In this document: positions 54,881 to 63,344 of the stretch, piece after piece
Layout of the letters: each line of letters starts with the position of its first letter
Numbering within the stretch: position 1 is the stretch's first letter
NCBI GenBank assembly: GCA_045863035.1
Contig: BTUV01000004.1
Span: 62,001 to 126,000, forward strand
Direction: 5' to 3'
From: H2-BAC3 sp045863035
GTDB lineage: Bacteria > Bacteroidota > Ignavibacteria > Ignavibacteriales > Ignavibacteriaceae
Length of the DNA: 64,000 nt
The notes under the pieces: generated by a model
The model's input: the letters and a program-made list of their open reading frames with translations, nothing else
Told to the model about the DNA's origin: nothing
Database searches by the model: none
Made by a program: the position numbers and the translations under genes

Positions 54881-55874
54881 ATTTTTTTTCTGGCTATTTT
54901 TTGTTTCCCTCGCTTTTCCTCAGAGGTTCCCTGAGCCGGCAGTTGATAAAGCATTCAAAGATGGTATCACACTTGCTCTTAACGGCGATTATGATGAAGC
55001 CCGTCTTCTGCTGGAAAACCAGCAATTTAAAAGTTCTAAATTCCCTTTCTATGAGATATTAAGCGCCGCGTCTGAAATTGGATTTGCGTATGATTATTCA
55101 CTACCTGCTGAAAGCAAAAAAATTCACTCCTATCTTGATGAAGCTGCAAAAAAACTTAAAAAAATCCAGCCAGAGACCGGTAATCTGGTGTGGATAAACT
55201 ATTGCTCAGGTTTGATTAATGGTTATAGAGCAATTCTTTATGCTTACAATTCAGAGTGGATATCATTTATAAACACAGGATTAGATGCAGTATCTTTTTA
55301 CGAAAAGTGTATTGAAATTGAACCGCAGTTTGGCGATGCTTTTGCCTCAATCGGAGCTTTTAAATTTTGGAGAAGTGAAAAGTTATCTTTCCTTAACTGG
55401 ATGCCTTTTGTAAGTGACGAACGGGAACTCGGCAGAACTATGCTTGAAAAAGCACGTAAAGCTGAAACGTATCATGCCTACTTTATTTATAAAAATCTTT
55501 TTGATATTTATTATCTAAAAGAGGAATATAAAAAGGCAAAAGAAATTCTCAATGAAGCTACTTCAAAATATCCGAAAGCCAGAATGTTTCAGTATGATTT
55601 AGCCCGCTATCTGGGGAGGGAAAAACCCCTCGAAGCGATTGCCATCCTCCAGCAGATTCTTTTGTCTTATGATTCAACGAAAGTGAAAAACAGGATAAAT
55701 GAGCTACGGATAAAGGGGAGGATGGTAAACCTTTACAATAAAGCCGGTCAAAAGGAAAAAGCAAAAATTCTGGCTGATGAGATTCTTTCAACCAGGGGGC
55801 TTTCCGAGTTCGAGCTATCTAAGCTTGAAAAATCGATAGAAAGGGTACGGGAGATACGGGAAGAGCTAAAATAA
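54870..55874 (+). CDS. Secreted TPR-like protein, function unknown
   Basis: 334 aa; signal peptide (FFFWLFFVSLAFPQ) followed by helical repeats of tetratricopeptide type (ALNGDYDEARLLLENQ, LKEEYKKAKEILNEATSKYPKA). No catalytic motif. TTG start 11 nt inside upp, so translation is coupled. I do not recognise a specific family. Confidence 0.7.
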   Translation: MVLRFFFWLFFVSLAFPQRFPEPAVDKAFKDGITLALNGDYDEARLLLENQQFKSSKFPFYEILSAASEIGFAYDYSLPAESKKIHSYLDEAAKKLKKIQPETGNLVWINYCSGLINGYRAILYAYNSEWISFINTGLDAVSFYEKCIEIEPQFGDAFASIGAFKFWRSEKLSFLNWMPFVSDERELGRTMLEKARKAETYHAYFIYKNLFDIYYLKEEYKKAKEILNEATSKYPKARMFQYDLARYLGREKPLEAIAILQQILLSYDSTKVKNRINELRIKGRMVNLYNKAGQKEKAKILADEILSTRGLSEFELSKLEKSIERVREIREELK

Positions 55875-55961
55875 TCCCTGATTTTTTAAGGAAAAATTAA
55901 CTTATCACTTGAAAATCAGCAAAAAAAATTACATATTGAGCCAAATAAAAGGTCTCAAAAA

Positions 55962-58139
55962 TTGGCTTCCGCACCCGTATCATTTAAGGCAGAAAAAGAA
56001 GAACTGCTGCTGCTTTGTTCTCAGAATATCCCGGCATTCCGCCCGGATGTTGTAAGCGCTGCATTCGACTTTGCCATGGAAGCTCACAAAAACTTCGTAA
56101 GAAAGTCAAATGAGCCCTTTTTCTCACATCCAATCGCAGTCGCCAAAATCCTTGCCTCTGAACTCCCCCTCGATGATGTTTCTGTTGCATGCGGTTTGCT
56201 CCATGATGTTGTTGAAGACAATGACAATTACAACATTGACATTATCAAAAAGAATTTCGGTCATGATATTGCAGTAATTGTTGATGGTCTGACTAAAATA
56301 AAGAATCTTTTTAAGGGTTCTGCCATTGATCAGGCAGAATACTACCGAAAGCTGCTGCTTTCCATTACGAAGGATATCAGAGTAATTATTGTAAAACTGG
56401 CTGACCGTCTGAATAATATGCGAACTCTGGAGTTTCTGGAATCTGATAAACGGAAAAAAATAGCTAAAGAAACACTGGATATTTATGCACCTCTTTCACA
56501 TCGTTTTGGTCTGGGTCAGATTAAATGGGAGCTTGAAGACCTTGCATTTAAGGAATTAAACAAACAGGCATACGAAGACCTGAAAAGAAAAATTAATGCA
56601 AAACGGACTGAAAGGGAGGCATATATTGAACGGTTTAAGCAGCCCTTGGTTAAAGAGTTAGAACCGCTACATATCAAATATGAAATAGCCGGCAGGGCAA
56701 AGCATCTCTACAGCATTTACCGTAAGATGATTAAACGCAATAAGCCGTTCAGTGAAATATTTGACTTGTTTGCCATCCGGATTATACTTGAATCCAATTC
56801 CAATACAGATTGCTACACAGTTCATGGAGTGGTAAACGGAATATATACACCCGTGCCCGACCGCTTTAAGGATTACGTGGCACTTCCTAAAGGGAACAAT
56901 TATCAGTCATTACACACGACCGTACTTGGTCCCGATGGGAAAAAAGTGGAAGTGCAAATACGAAACAGAAAAATGCATGAGATAGCTGAGCAGGGAGTAG
57001 CAGCCCACTGGAAATACAAAGAGGGGAAATCAGGCGAAGACCCCAGAATGGCGAATTATATTTCCTGGATCAGAGATATTCTTGATTCATCCTCAGATGA
57101 TGACTATAAAAAGAACGTAGTTGATAACTTCAAACTAGACCTCTATTCAGATGAGATTTTTATTTTTACGCCGAAAGGCGACCTTAAAAGACTTCCGGTA
57201 GGGGCTACTCCCGTTGATTTTGCTTTCCAGGTACACTCAAAAGTGGGTCATCACTGTATAGGAGCAAAAGTAAATCATAAGCTGGTTCCCTTAGATTTTG
57301 TTTTGAAGAGCGGTGATCAGGTGGAGATTCTTACCTCTAAAAATCAGCACCCAAATAAAAACTGGTTGAAATTTGTTAAAACTGCAAAAGCTGTATCCGA
57401 TATTAAGAAATGGCTCAATAAAGAAGATGAAGTACTTTATAATGCCGGAAAAGATTTGTGGGAAAAGAAACTAAAAAAACTAAAACTGTCATTTACCAGT
57501 CAGGAGCTTAATAAACTTATTCAATCAATTAAACTGGATAATACACGCCAGTTCTATATGGCAGTCGGTCAGGCAAAAATAAATGTTGATGAGCTTCTCA
57601 CGACCTCAATGGAAAAGGAAAAAAAGAGCAAAGACGTGGTGACAAGCTATGAGAATTTTAAGGAATTTGCGCGTTCAAGCGGAGGTCAGCTTGCAATCAG
57701 CGGTGAAAATTTCAAGATGCTCGTTTCATACTCAAAATGTTGCAGTCCGATACCAGGGGATGATGTTTTAGGATTCGTCTCAGTCGGTGGGGGAATTCGA
57801 ATTCACCGGGCAGATTGTAAGAATATGGGAGACTTAGCAAAGAGGGATCCTGAAAAGATTGTCAGTATTTTTTGGCCGGAGATTGAGGGCTCTTCCTTTA
57901 TTGTCGGGTTATCCATCAGTGGATTGGATTCACCGGGTATTCTCAATAATATCTCCAATACCATCCTGAATGTTAAAACCACAAACATTAAGTCGATTAA
58001 TATTGACACCAATGACGGAGTTTTTAAGGGCGTTGTAACGCTTTATGTAATGAATAAAGAGCATCTATTCACTATTATCGATAAGGTAAGGTCAATCGAG
58101 GGTGTTTATGAAGTAAGAAGGTTGGATGAAATTATCTGA
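55962..58139 (+). CDS. rel: Bifunctional (p)ppGpp synthetase/hydrolase Rel
   Basis: Stringent-response enzyme. Hydrolase HD domain with LLHDVVEDND; synthetase domain with KGNNYQSLHTTV. The catalytic selector motif is RFKD (RxKD class), which marks bifunctional Rel/SpoT rather than synthetase-only RelA. TGS (VGATPVDFAFQVH), zinc-finger-like CCSP and C-terminal ACT domains follow. 725 aa. Best start is TTG 55962 with AAAGG 9 nt upstream. Likely the sole long RSH enzyme here. Confidence 0.95.
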   Translation: MASAPVSFKAEKEELLLLCSQNIPAFRPDVVSAAFDFAMEAHKNFVRKSNEPFFSHPIAVAKILASELPLDDVSVACGLLHDVVEDNDNYNIDIIKKNFGHDIAVIVDGLTKIKNLFKGSAIDQAEYYRKLLLSITKDIRVIIVKLADRLNNMRTLEFLESDKRKKIAKETLDIYAPLSHRFGLGQIKWELEDLAFKELNKQAYEDLKRKINAKRTEREAYIERFKQPLVKELEPLHIKYEIAGRAKHLYSIYRKMIKRNKPFSEIFDLFAIRIILESNSNTDCYTVHGVVNGIYTPVPDRFKDYVALPKGNNYQSLHTTVLGPDGKKVEVQIRNRKMHEIAEQGVAAHWKYKEGKSGEDPRMANYISWIRDILDSSSDDDYKKNVVDNFKLDLYSDEIFIFTPKGDLKRLPVGATPVDFAFQVHSKVGHHCIGAKVNHKLVPLDFVLKSGDQVEILTSKNQHPNKNWLKFVKTAKAVSDIKKWLNKEDEVLYNAGKDLWEKKLKKLKLSFTSQELNKLIQSIKLDNTRQFYMAVGQAKINVDELLTTSMEKEKKSKDVVTSYENFKEFARSSGGQLAISGENFKMLVSYSKCCSPIPGDDVLGFVSVGGGIRIHRADCKNMGDLAKRDPEKIVSIFWPEIEGSSFIVGLSISGLDSPGILNNISNTILNVKTTNIKSINIDTNDGVFKGVVTLYVMNKEHLFTIIDKVRSIEGVYEVRRLDEII

Positions 58140-58563
58140 AAACGGGGAAATAACCGGGGGGGAACGAATTTTAGCAGCCGACTTTGGTCATGTCAGAGTG
58201 GGGCTTGCTCTTTCTGACCCGATGAAAATTATTGCCTCACCCCTTACAACTCTTAAAAACGATGATGGGTTTCTGGCAGCTTTACGAGAAATCATAGATT
58301 CTGAGGGGGTTAAAACGGTTGTTTTGGGTGACCCGGGTGAAAAACCGTCAAATAAGGAAATAAGAACGAAAATTCTTAAATTTAAGGTTCAGCTTGAGTC
58401 TATGGGTTTGATAGTAGTTCTATGGGATGAAACCTACACCTCTGAAATGGCAAAACAGATGGTTCTGGAAACGGTGAAAAGTCGGAAAAAAAGGCAAAAT
58501 AAGGGTCTGGTTGATATGAATGCTGCCGTCATAATTTTACAGGAATATCTAAGAACAGTTTGA
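58126..58563 (+). CDS. ruvX: Holliday junction resolvase-like RuvX (YqgF)
   Basis: RNase-H-fold nuclease for 16S rRNA 5' maturation or Holliday junctions. First motif ILAADFGHVRVGLALSD (catalytic Asp), second WDETYTS (Glu), third VDMNAAVIILQEYL (Asp). 145 aa, with about 13 extra residues at the N terminus, as the start lies 14 nt inside rel. Confidence 0.92.
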   Translation: MKLSENGEITGGERILAADFGHVRVGLALSDPMKIIASPLTTLKNDDGFLAALREIIDSEGVKTVVLGDPGEKPSNKEIRTKILKFKVQLESMGLIVVLWDETYTSEMAKQMVLETVKSRKKRQNKGLVDMNAAVIILQEYLRTV

Positions 58564-58590
58564 TATTTATCTGTAATCAAAGTAATTTGA
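58559..58590 (+). promoter_or_regulatory. Candidate promoter of the microcompartment shell genes
   Basis: TTTG (58559-58562), 20-bp spacer, TAATTTG(A) (58583-58590). Imperfect at the -7 box but correctly spaced, 38 bp before the first shell gene. It suggests that the pair is transcribed separately from ruvX. Confidence 0.45.
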
Positions 58591-58627
58591 ATATCATTAA
58601 AACAAAACTTATTAACGGAGTCTGAAT

Positions 58628-58909
58628 ATGACATTAGATGCTTTGGGAATGATTGAAACCAAAGGTCTCGTCGGAGCGATTGAAGCTGCCGATGCAATGG
58701 TAAAGGCCGCTAAAGTTGAACTTATCGGTAAAGAAACCATCGGCGGGGGTTATGTAACCGTCATGGTGAGAGGCGATGTGGGCGCAGTAAAGGCAGCAAC
58801 TGATGCCGGTGCCGCCGCCGCACAGCGTGTTGGTGAATTAGTATCAGTTCATGTAATCCCAAGACCTCATACAGAAGTAGAGTTAATACTCCCTAAAAGA
58901 AATAAGTAA
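58628..58909 (+). CDS. Bacterial microcompartment hexamer shell protein (PduA/EutM-like)
   Basis: 93-aa single BMC domain. MIETKGLVGAIEAADAMVKAA, RGDVGAVKAATDAGAAAA and VHVIPRPHTEVELILPK follow PduA/EutM almost residue for residue. The pore loop is GGG at 39-41 (PduA has GSG), suiting passage of small polar metabolites. GGAG 8 nt before the ATG, with its own candidate promoter. No BMC pentamer, aldehyde dehydrogenase or signature enzyme gene is nearby. Confidence 0.95.
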   Translation: MTLDALGMIETKGLVGAIEAADAMVKAAKVELIGKETIGGGYVTVMVRGDVGAVKAATDAGAAAAQRVGELVSVHVIPRPHTEVELILPKRNK

Positions 58910-58921
58910 TCCAAAAGCAGA

Positions 58922-59827
58922 ATGTCTCGTGCTCTCGGATTAATTGAAACAAAGGGGTTGGTAGGTGCAATTGAGGCCGCTGATGCCATGGTAAAAGCGG
59001 CCGCTGTGACTATTGTCGGCAAAGAAAAAACTGTGCCTGCTATGATCACAATACAAATTGCAGGCGAAGTTGCCGCCGTACGTTCAGCCATTGATGCCGG
59101 CGCTGCTGCTGCAAGCCGGGTGGGTCAGCTAATTTCCGTTCATATTATCCCCCAACCGGATGATCAGATGGATGTTATTATTCCCCAGTTATTCAATGAG
59201 CCGGAGATTCCTCCAGTCAAACATTCCTCTGTAAAGACCCCTCAACCAAAAGATGAACAAGTCAAAAGCCCTAAAACCGGTAAGCCACATCACGTAGAAA
59301 CGGTTGTTCCGGAAAAGGATAGTGAATCGGAAGCCACACATATTTCAGAGGAACCGGCAGAACCCGTCACTTTCGTCCGGGTTGAGTCAACCTCACCGGA
59401 AGTAAGTACTTCATTACCTGCTGAAGCTGAGTTGCCGTCTGCAGAGCCGGAGGTGATTCCTGAAGAGAAAATCATTCAAAATCATCCCCCTGAAAATAGT
59501 GAGATTACCGGGGAATCATTGTTTGACAATGAGCTCTTAACAGCAGATGATTCAGTTGATTCTGAACCGCCGGCAGAAATAGTTGAAGAGGAATCTGCCT
59601 CAGTTTCTGCATCTGAATCTGACACTTTTGATGATGTTACAGAGAAGATGTTTGAAGATCTTCCGGATAATTTCAGTTTAATGGATAGCGATATTTATTC
59701 ATTAAATGTTCATCAGCTTAGAAAACTGGCAAGACAAATTGATAATTTCCCTATACAGGGAAGGGAGATTTCAAAAGCTAATCGCAATGAACTTCTAAGG
59801 CATTTTGAAGCGCTCAGATCCCCCTGA
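58922..59827 (+). CDS. BMC shell protein with long acidic linker and C-terminal helical domain (PduK-like plan)
   Basis: 301 aa. Residues 1-90 are a BMC domain sharing an exact 21-residue N-terminal stretch with the neighbour (from LIETK to MVKAA), but the pore loop reads VPA at 38-40 instead of GGG. Residues about 91-250 are a Pro/Glu/Ser-rich disordered linker. The last 45 residues (YSLNVHQLRKLARQIDNF, then PIQGREISKANRNEL) form a compact, basic helical module reminiscent of SAP or Rho-N folds. Such tails may tether cargo or position the shell. 12 nt after the first shell gene. Confidence 0.88.
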   Translation: MSRALGLIETKGLVGAIEAADAMVKAAAVTIVGKEKTVPAMITIQIAGEVAAVRSAIDAGAAAASRVGQLISVHIIPQPDDQMDVIIPQLFNEPEIPPVKHSSVKTPQPKDEQVKSPKTGKPHHVETVVPEKDSESEATHISEEPAEPVTFVRVESTSPEVSTSLPAEAELPSAEPEVIPEEKIIQNHPPENSEITGESLFDNELLTADDSVDSEPPAEIVEEESASVSASESDTFDDVTEKMFEDLPDNFSLMDSDIYSLNVHQLRKLARQIDNFPIQGREISKANRNELLRHFEALRSP

Positions 59828-59868
59828 GTGTTTCTAATGAAAGATAAATCATCAACGGCAATGAAACG

Positions 59869-60777
59869 ATGAAAAAGCTACCACTTTTCATAGTCTCATT
59901 TGTAATTGCATTGATAATCTGGGTTGGTGTTTCACTCTCCAATGACTATTATTATACTCTCAGTCTTCCGTTAAAAATTACCAATCTTGGTAATGAATAC
60001 GCAATAGCGGAAGAGCTGCCTGAAAAAATGACTATTAAGCTGAAGGCACGCGGCTGGAAACTTGCTGCATTGCTTGCTTCCGGGAGCAATGATTTCCTTA
60101 TTGATGCAAGAAAAGATACAGGAAAAGTTACTTTAAAAGTAGCTAATGCCGTTGATGAGAATGGTTGGCTGACTTCTGATATACAAGTTTTAGAATACCA
60201 ACCATCGATTATTAACCTGAGACTTGAACGTCTTATTTCAAAAATCGTCCCGGTTATTCCGGATGTTGAAACTTCTTTTGAAAAGGGTTATGGATTAGCC
60301 GGTGAAACGTTATTACTTCCTGATTCAGTTACAGTTATAGGAGCAAAATCTTTTATAGAGCGGCTCCGTTTCGTAACAACTGAAAGATATATTTTTGAAG
60401 AATTAACAACACAGACAACACAAGTGGTTCCGGTTGAATATCCGAATCATATAACAGTCAATCCTCAATCTGTATCAATTACAGTGGTAGCGCAAAAAAT
60501 AGTTGATAAAGAGTTTCAAGATATTCCGGTTGAAGTAGTTGATGTCCCCGGAGACAGGCAGGTTCTTCTGATTCCGGATAAAATTTCAGTCGGAGTAGAA
60601 GGTGGAGTATCTCTTCTTGGCTCAATTAATTCCGGAAATATAAAAGCTGAATTGAATTATAAGGATATAATAACCGATTCACTCGGTTTTGTTTTTCCAA
60701 AAATTACCGTACCGCCTTATCTGCGCGTTGTGTCGCAGAAACCTGAACGAATAAGATATATACTGAAAAAGTTCTAA
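59869..60777 (+). CDS. YbbR-domain protein (CdaR-like)
   Basis: 302 aa: one N-terminal transmembrane helix (LFIVSFVIALIIWVGVSL), then YbbR-type beta domains outside the membrane (LPLKITNL, VTVIGAKSFIERL, IPVEVVDVP). YbbR proteins such as CdaR regulate the di-AMP cyclase CdaA, but cdaA is not in the window. It shares one base with tmk. Confidence 0.8.
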   Translation: MKKLPLFIVSFVIALIIWVGVSLSNDYYYTLSLPLKITNLGNEYAIAEELPEKMTIKLKARGWKLAALLASGSNDFLIDARKDTGKVTLKVANAVDENGWLTSDIQVLEYQPSIINLRLERLISKIVPVIPDVETSFEKGYGLAGETLLLPDSVTVIGAKSFIERLRFVTTERYIFEELTTQTTQVVPVEYPNHITVNPQSVSITVVAQKIVDKEFQDIPVEVVDVPGDRQVLLIPDKISVGVEGGVSLLGSINSGNIKAELNYKDIITDSLGFVFPKITVPPYLRVVSQKPERIRYILKKF

Positions 60778-61400
60778 TGTTTATAACCTTTGAAGGAATA
60801 GATTTCTCCGGGAAATCAACGCAGATTCAGCTTTTGAAAGAGCACCTTACCGGAAAAGGTAAAGAAGTGCTTGTGATAAGAGAACCTGGCGGAGGGGAGA
60901 TAGAAGAGAAAATAAGGAATATTCTCCTCGACAAAAAGAACCTTGAGATGACGGCTGAAACTGAGATACTCCTTTTTTCAGCGTCCAGAGCGCAATTAGT
61001 CAGGAAAACCATTGTCCCTTCTCTTGAGAAAGGAATTATTGTAATCTCCGATAGATTTCATGATTCTACAACTGCTTATCAGGGCTATGGGCGGCTGCTC
61101 CCTTTGGAAACTGTGATGAAGATAAGTGAGTTTGCAATAAGGGGCGCTATACCGGATATAACATTTTTTATAGACATCCCTGTTGAAGAGGCCAGAAAAC
61201 GAAAATTTGCACATGGTCAGGATACACTTGACAGGATTGAAAAAATGGATGATCTCTTTTTTAACAGGGTAAGGCAGGGCTATTTAACAATAGCGGGTTC
61301 TGAAAAAAGATTTCGGGTTCTGAATGGTTGCGAAAAAAAAGATGATGTGCATGAGATGATTTTGAATGAATTAAAAAGAGCGGGTTTGACAAATGTTTAA
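60777..61400 (+). CDS. tmk: Thymidylate kinase
   Basis: dTMP to dTDP. P-loop FEGIDFSGKSTQ, REPGGGEIEEKIR (dTMP-binding block), DRFHDSTTAYQG and a lid region around RKRKFAHGQDTLDR. 207 aa. Overlaps ctpA by 8 bp. Confidence 0.96.
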   Translation: MFITFEGIDFSGKSTQIQLLKEHLTGKGKEVLVIREPGGGEIEEKIRNILLDKKNLEMTAETEILLFSASRAQLVRKTIVPSLEKGIIVISDRFHDSTTAYQGYGRLLPLETVMKISEFAIRGAIPDITFFIDIPVEEARKRKFAHGQDTLDRIEKMDDLFFNRVRQGYLTIAGSEKRFRVLNGCEKKDDVHEMILNELKRAGLTNV

Positions 61401-63042
61401 TAAACGGATTTTGCTTTTTATAACATCGGTATCTGTTCTCTTCATGGGATCGTGGCTTTACCGGTCGGGTGATATCTATTTTGAAATAGCAAAAAATATC
61501 GATCTCTTTACCAGAGTTTACAAGGAAGTAACACTAAACTATGTTGATGATATAAACCCCGAAGAATTTCTGCGCGCGGGAATAAAAGGGATGCTGCACA
61601 ATTTAGATCCTTATACTGTTTTTATTGATGAAAAAAGTCAGGATGATATTGAAATGCTTACAACCGGTAAATACGGTGGTATTGGAATTTCAGTCGGAAT
61701 ACGGGATGAGAAGTTAACTATCCTTGAAATATTGGAAGGATATTCAGCTCAGCGTCAGGGTCTTTTGGTTGGAGATGAGATTGTGGGAGTTGACTCCGTA
61801 CGGCTAAATAAAACTATGTTTGATGATGTCACTCTGTATGTGAAAGGTGAACCGGGCACTTATGTCGGTATAAAAATAGTAAGACCGGGTGTGATTGATA
61901 CCCTTCTGTTTAATCTCTTAAGGGAGGAGATTCAGGTAAAAAATATATCATTCGCGGATTTCGTTCCGGTAGAATCAGGTACTGCATATATAAAACTTTC
62001 TGGTTTTAATCGTGGAGCCGGCGATGAACTCAGGAGGGCTATTCTTAATCTTCAAAAGAAAGGGGAGTTAAAAACGATTGTACTCGATCTCAGAGGAAAT
62101 CCGGGTGGATTGCTTGAAAGCGCGGTTGATATATCTTCAGTATTTCTTCCCAAGGGAACACTCATTGTTTCAACGATGGGGAAAGATTCATCAAGTTATA
62201 AAGCTTATTACTCAAGTAAGGAACCGATTCTTCCAGAAGTTCCACTTGCGGTACTAGTAAATGGCAATAGTGCCTCAGCTTCCGAAATAGTAGCCGGCGC
62301 TATTCAGGATCATGACCGGGGGATTATAGCAGGTGAACGCTCCTTCGGAAAAGGCCTGGTACAGACAATATCACCTTTGTCAAATAATACATCGCTAAAA
62401 ATTACCACATCAAAGTATTATACGCCAAGCGGCAGATGTATTCAAAAGGTTGATTATGCAAAGGATAATAAAGTTATTTCTGATGCTGCTGAAACACTGC
62501 CGGATAAATACCTTACCGACAATAAAAGACCGGTCTTTGCTTCAGGCGGGATTTTACCCGATTCAACGATATCGCAAAATGAATTATCTGAAATCACAAA
62601 GGATCTGCTTGCCAAAGGATATATATTCAGAATTGCAAGTGCTCTGATACTAAAAAATCCGGGCAGGAGTTTCGGTGAGCAGGATAGCAGCATGATCAGA
62701 GAAATGACGGACAGCTTTCTTAAAGAGAACGGGTATATATATAAGTCAGCAGTCCTTAAAAAGCTTGAAGAGTTACGGGAATCTTATAAATCAAACAGTG
62801 AGTTTGCTTCGATTAGTGCTGAATATGATGTGCTATTGTCCAAAGCAGAAACTTCGGCAAAGTCAAACATCCTGCGTTTGCCATCTGACGGGTTACGCGA
62901 AATTATGGCGGATATTTTCAGCAGGCAGGGGGGCAGCTCTGAAAAAACGCGCTTTCAATTAAAAGCAGATAAGCAGTATATAACGGCAGTATCATTAGTC
63001 AGTGATAAAAACTATTTAGAAAGAAGACTTAACAGAAAATGA
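61393..63042 (+). CDS. ctpA: Carboxy-terminal processing protease (S41)
   Basis: Periplasmic serine protease. N-terminal membrane anchor (ILLFITSVSVLFMGSW), PDZ domain (about 95-170, YGGIGISVG, GLLVGDEIVGVDS), S41 core with VLDLRGNPGG, the Ser nucleophile in NGNSASASEIVAGAI and the Lys in RSFGKGLVQT. The C-terminal helical extension brings it to 549 aa. Overlaps the zinc-ribbon gene by 4 bp (ATGA). Confidence 0.93.
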   Translation: MFNKRILLFITSVSVLFMGSWLYRSGDIYFEIAKNIDLFTRVYKEVTLNYVDDINPEEFLRAGIKGMLHNLDPYTVFIDEKSQDDIEMLTTGKYGGIGISVGIRDEKLTILEILEGYSAQRQGLLVGDEIVGVDSVRLNKTMFDDVTLYVKGEPGTYVGIKIVRPGVIDTLLFNLLREEIQVKNISFADFVPVESGTAYIKLSGFNRGAGDELRRAILNLQKKGELKTIVLDLRGNPGGLLESAVDISSVFLPKGTLIVSTMGKDSSSYKAYYSSKEPILPEVPLAVLVNGNSASASEIVAGAIQDHDRGIIAGERSFGKGLVQTISPLSNNTSLKITTSKYYTPSGRCIQKVDYAKDNKVISDAAETLPDKYLTDNKRPVFASGGILPDSTISQNELSEITKDLLAKGYIFRIASALILKNPGRSFGEQDSSMIREMTDSFLKENGYIYKSAVLKKLEELRESYKSNSEFASISAEYDVLLSKAETSAKSNILRLPSDGLREIMADIFSRQGGSSEKTRFQLKADKQYITAVSLVSDKNYLERRLNRK

Positions 63043-63344
63043 GAAAAAAGAAAACAGTCCGTTCCGGCAACATAATATTCAAAAGAGATCCGGGGTTCTC
63101 AGCATGTCCTACATGTGGTGAACAGTTTTCTCTGCGAAGGTCACGTGCACGCAATTTCTATGAGAATGTAGTTCGTAGTCTTACTTTTTTTAAGACATAC
63201 CGTTGTAATAAATGCGGTTGGAGAGGATTTCGCTCTACTATTATAATGACATGGCAGTCAGTTAAGAATCTGGTTCTTTATCTTTTGATTGCTTTAGCCA
63301 CAATATTCGTAGTTAGAATTGTTTTACAGCGTATGGTCGGGTGA
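63039..63344 (+). CDS. Small zinc-ribbon membrane protein
   Basis: 101 aa. Two CxxC knuckles (CPTCGEQ and CNKCGW) form a zinc ribbon, followed by one C-terminal transmembrane helix (LVLYLLIALATIFVVRIVL). Basic N terminus. Overlaps ctpA by 4 bp and the glcD-like gene by 1 bp. Role unknown. Confidence 0.75.
   Translation: MRKKKTVRSGNIIFKRDPGFSACPTCGEQFSLRRSRARNFYENVVRSLTFFKTYRCNKCGWRGFRSTIIMTWQSVKNLVLYLLIALATIFVVRIVLQRMVG

Noticed and set aside
58628..59200. Possible recent tandem duplication or assembly artefact in the two BMC genes
   Set aside because: The shared N-terminal residues are encoded by clearly diverged codons, so this is an old duplication rather than an artefact.
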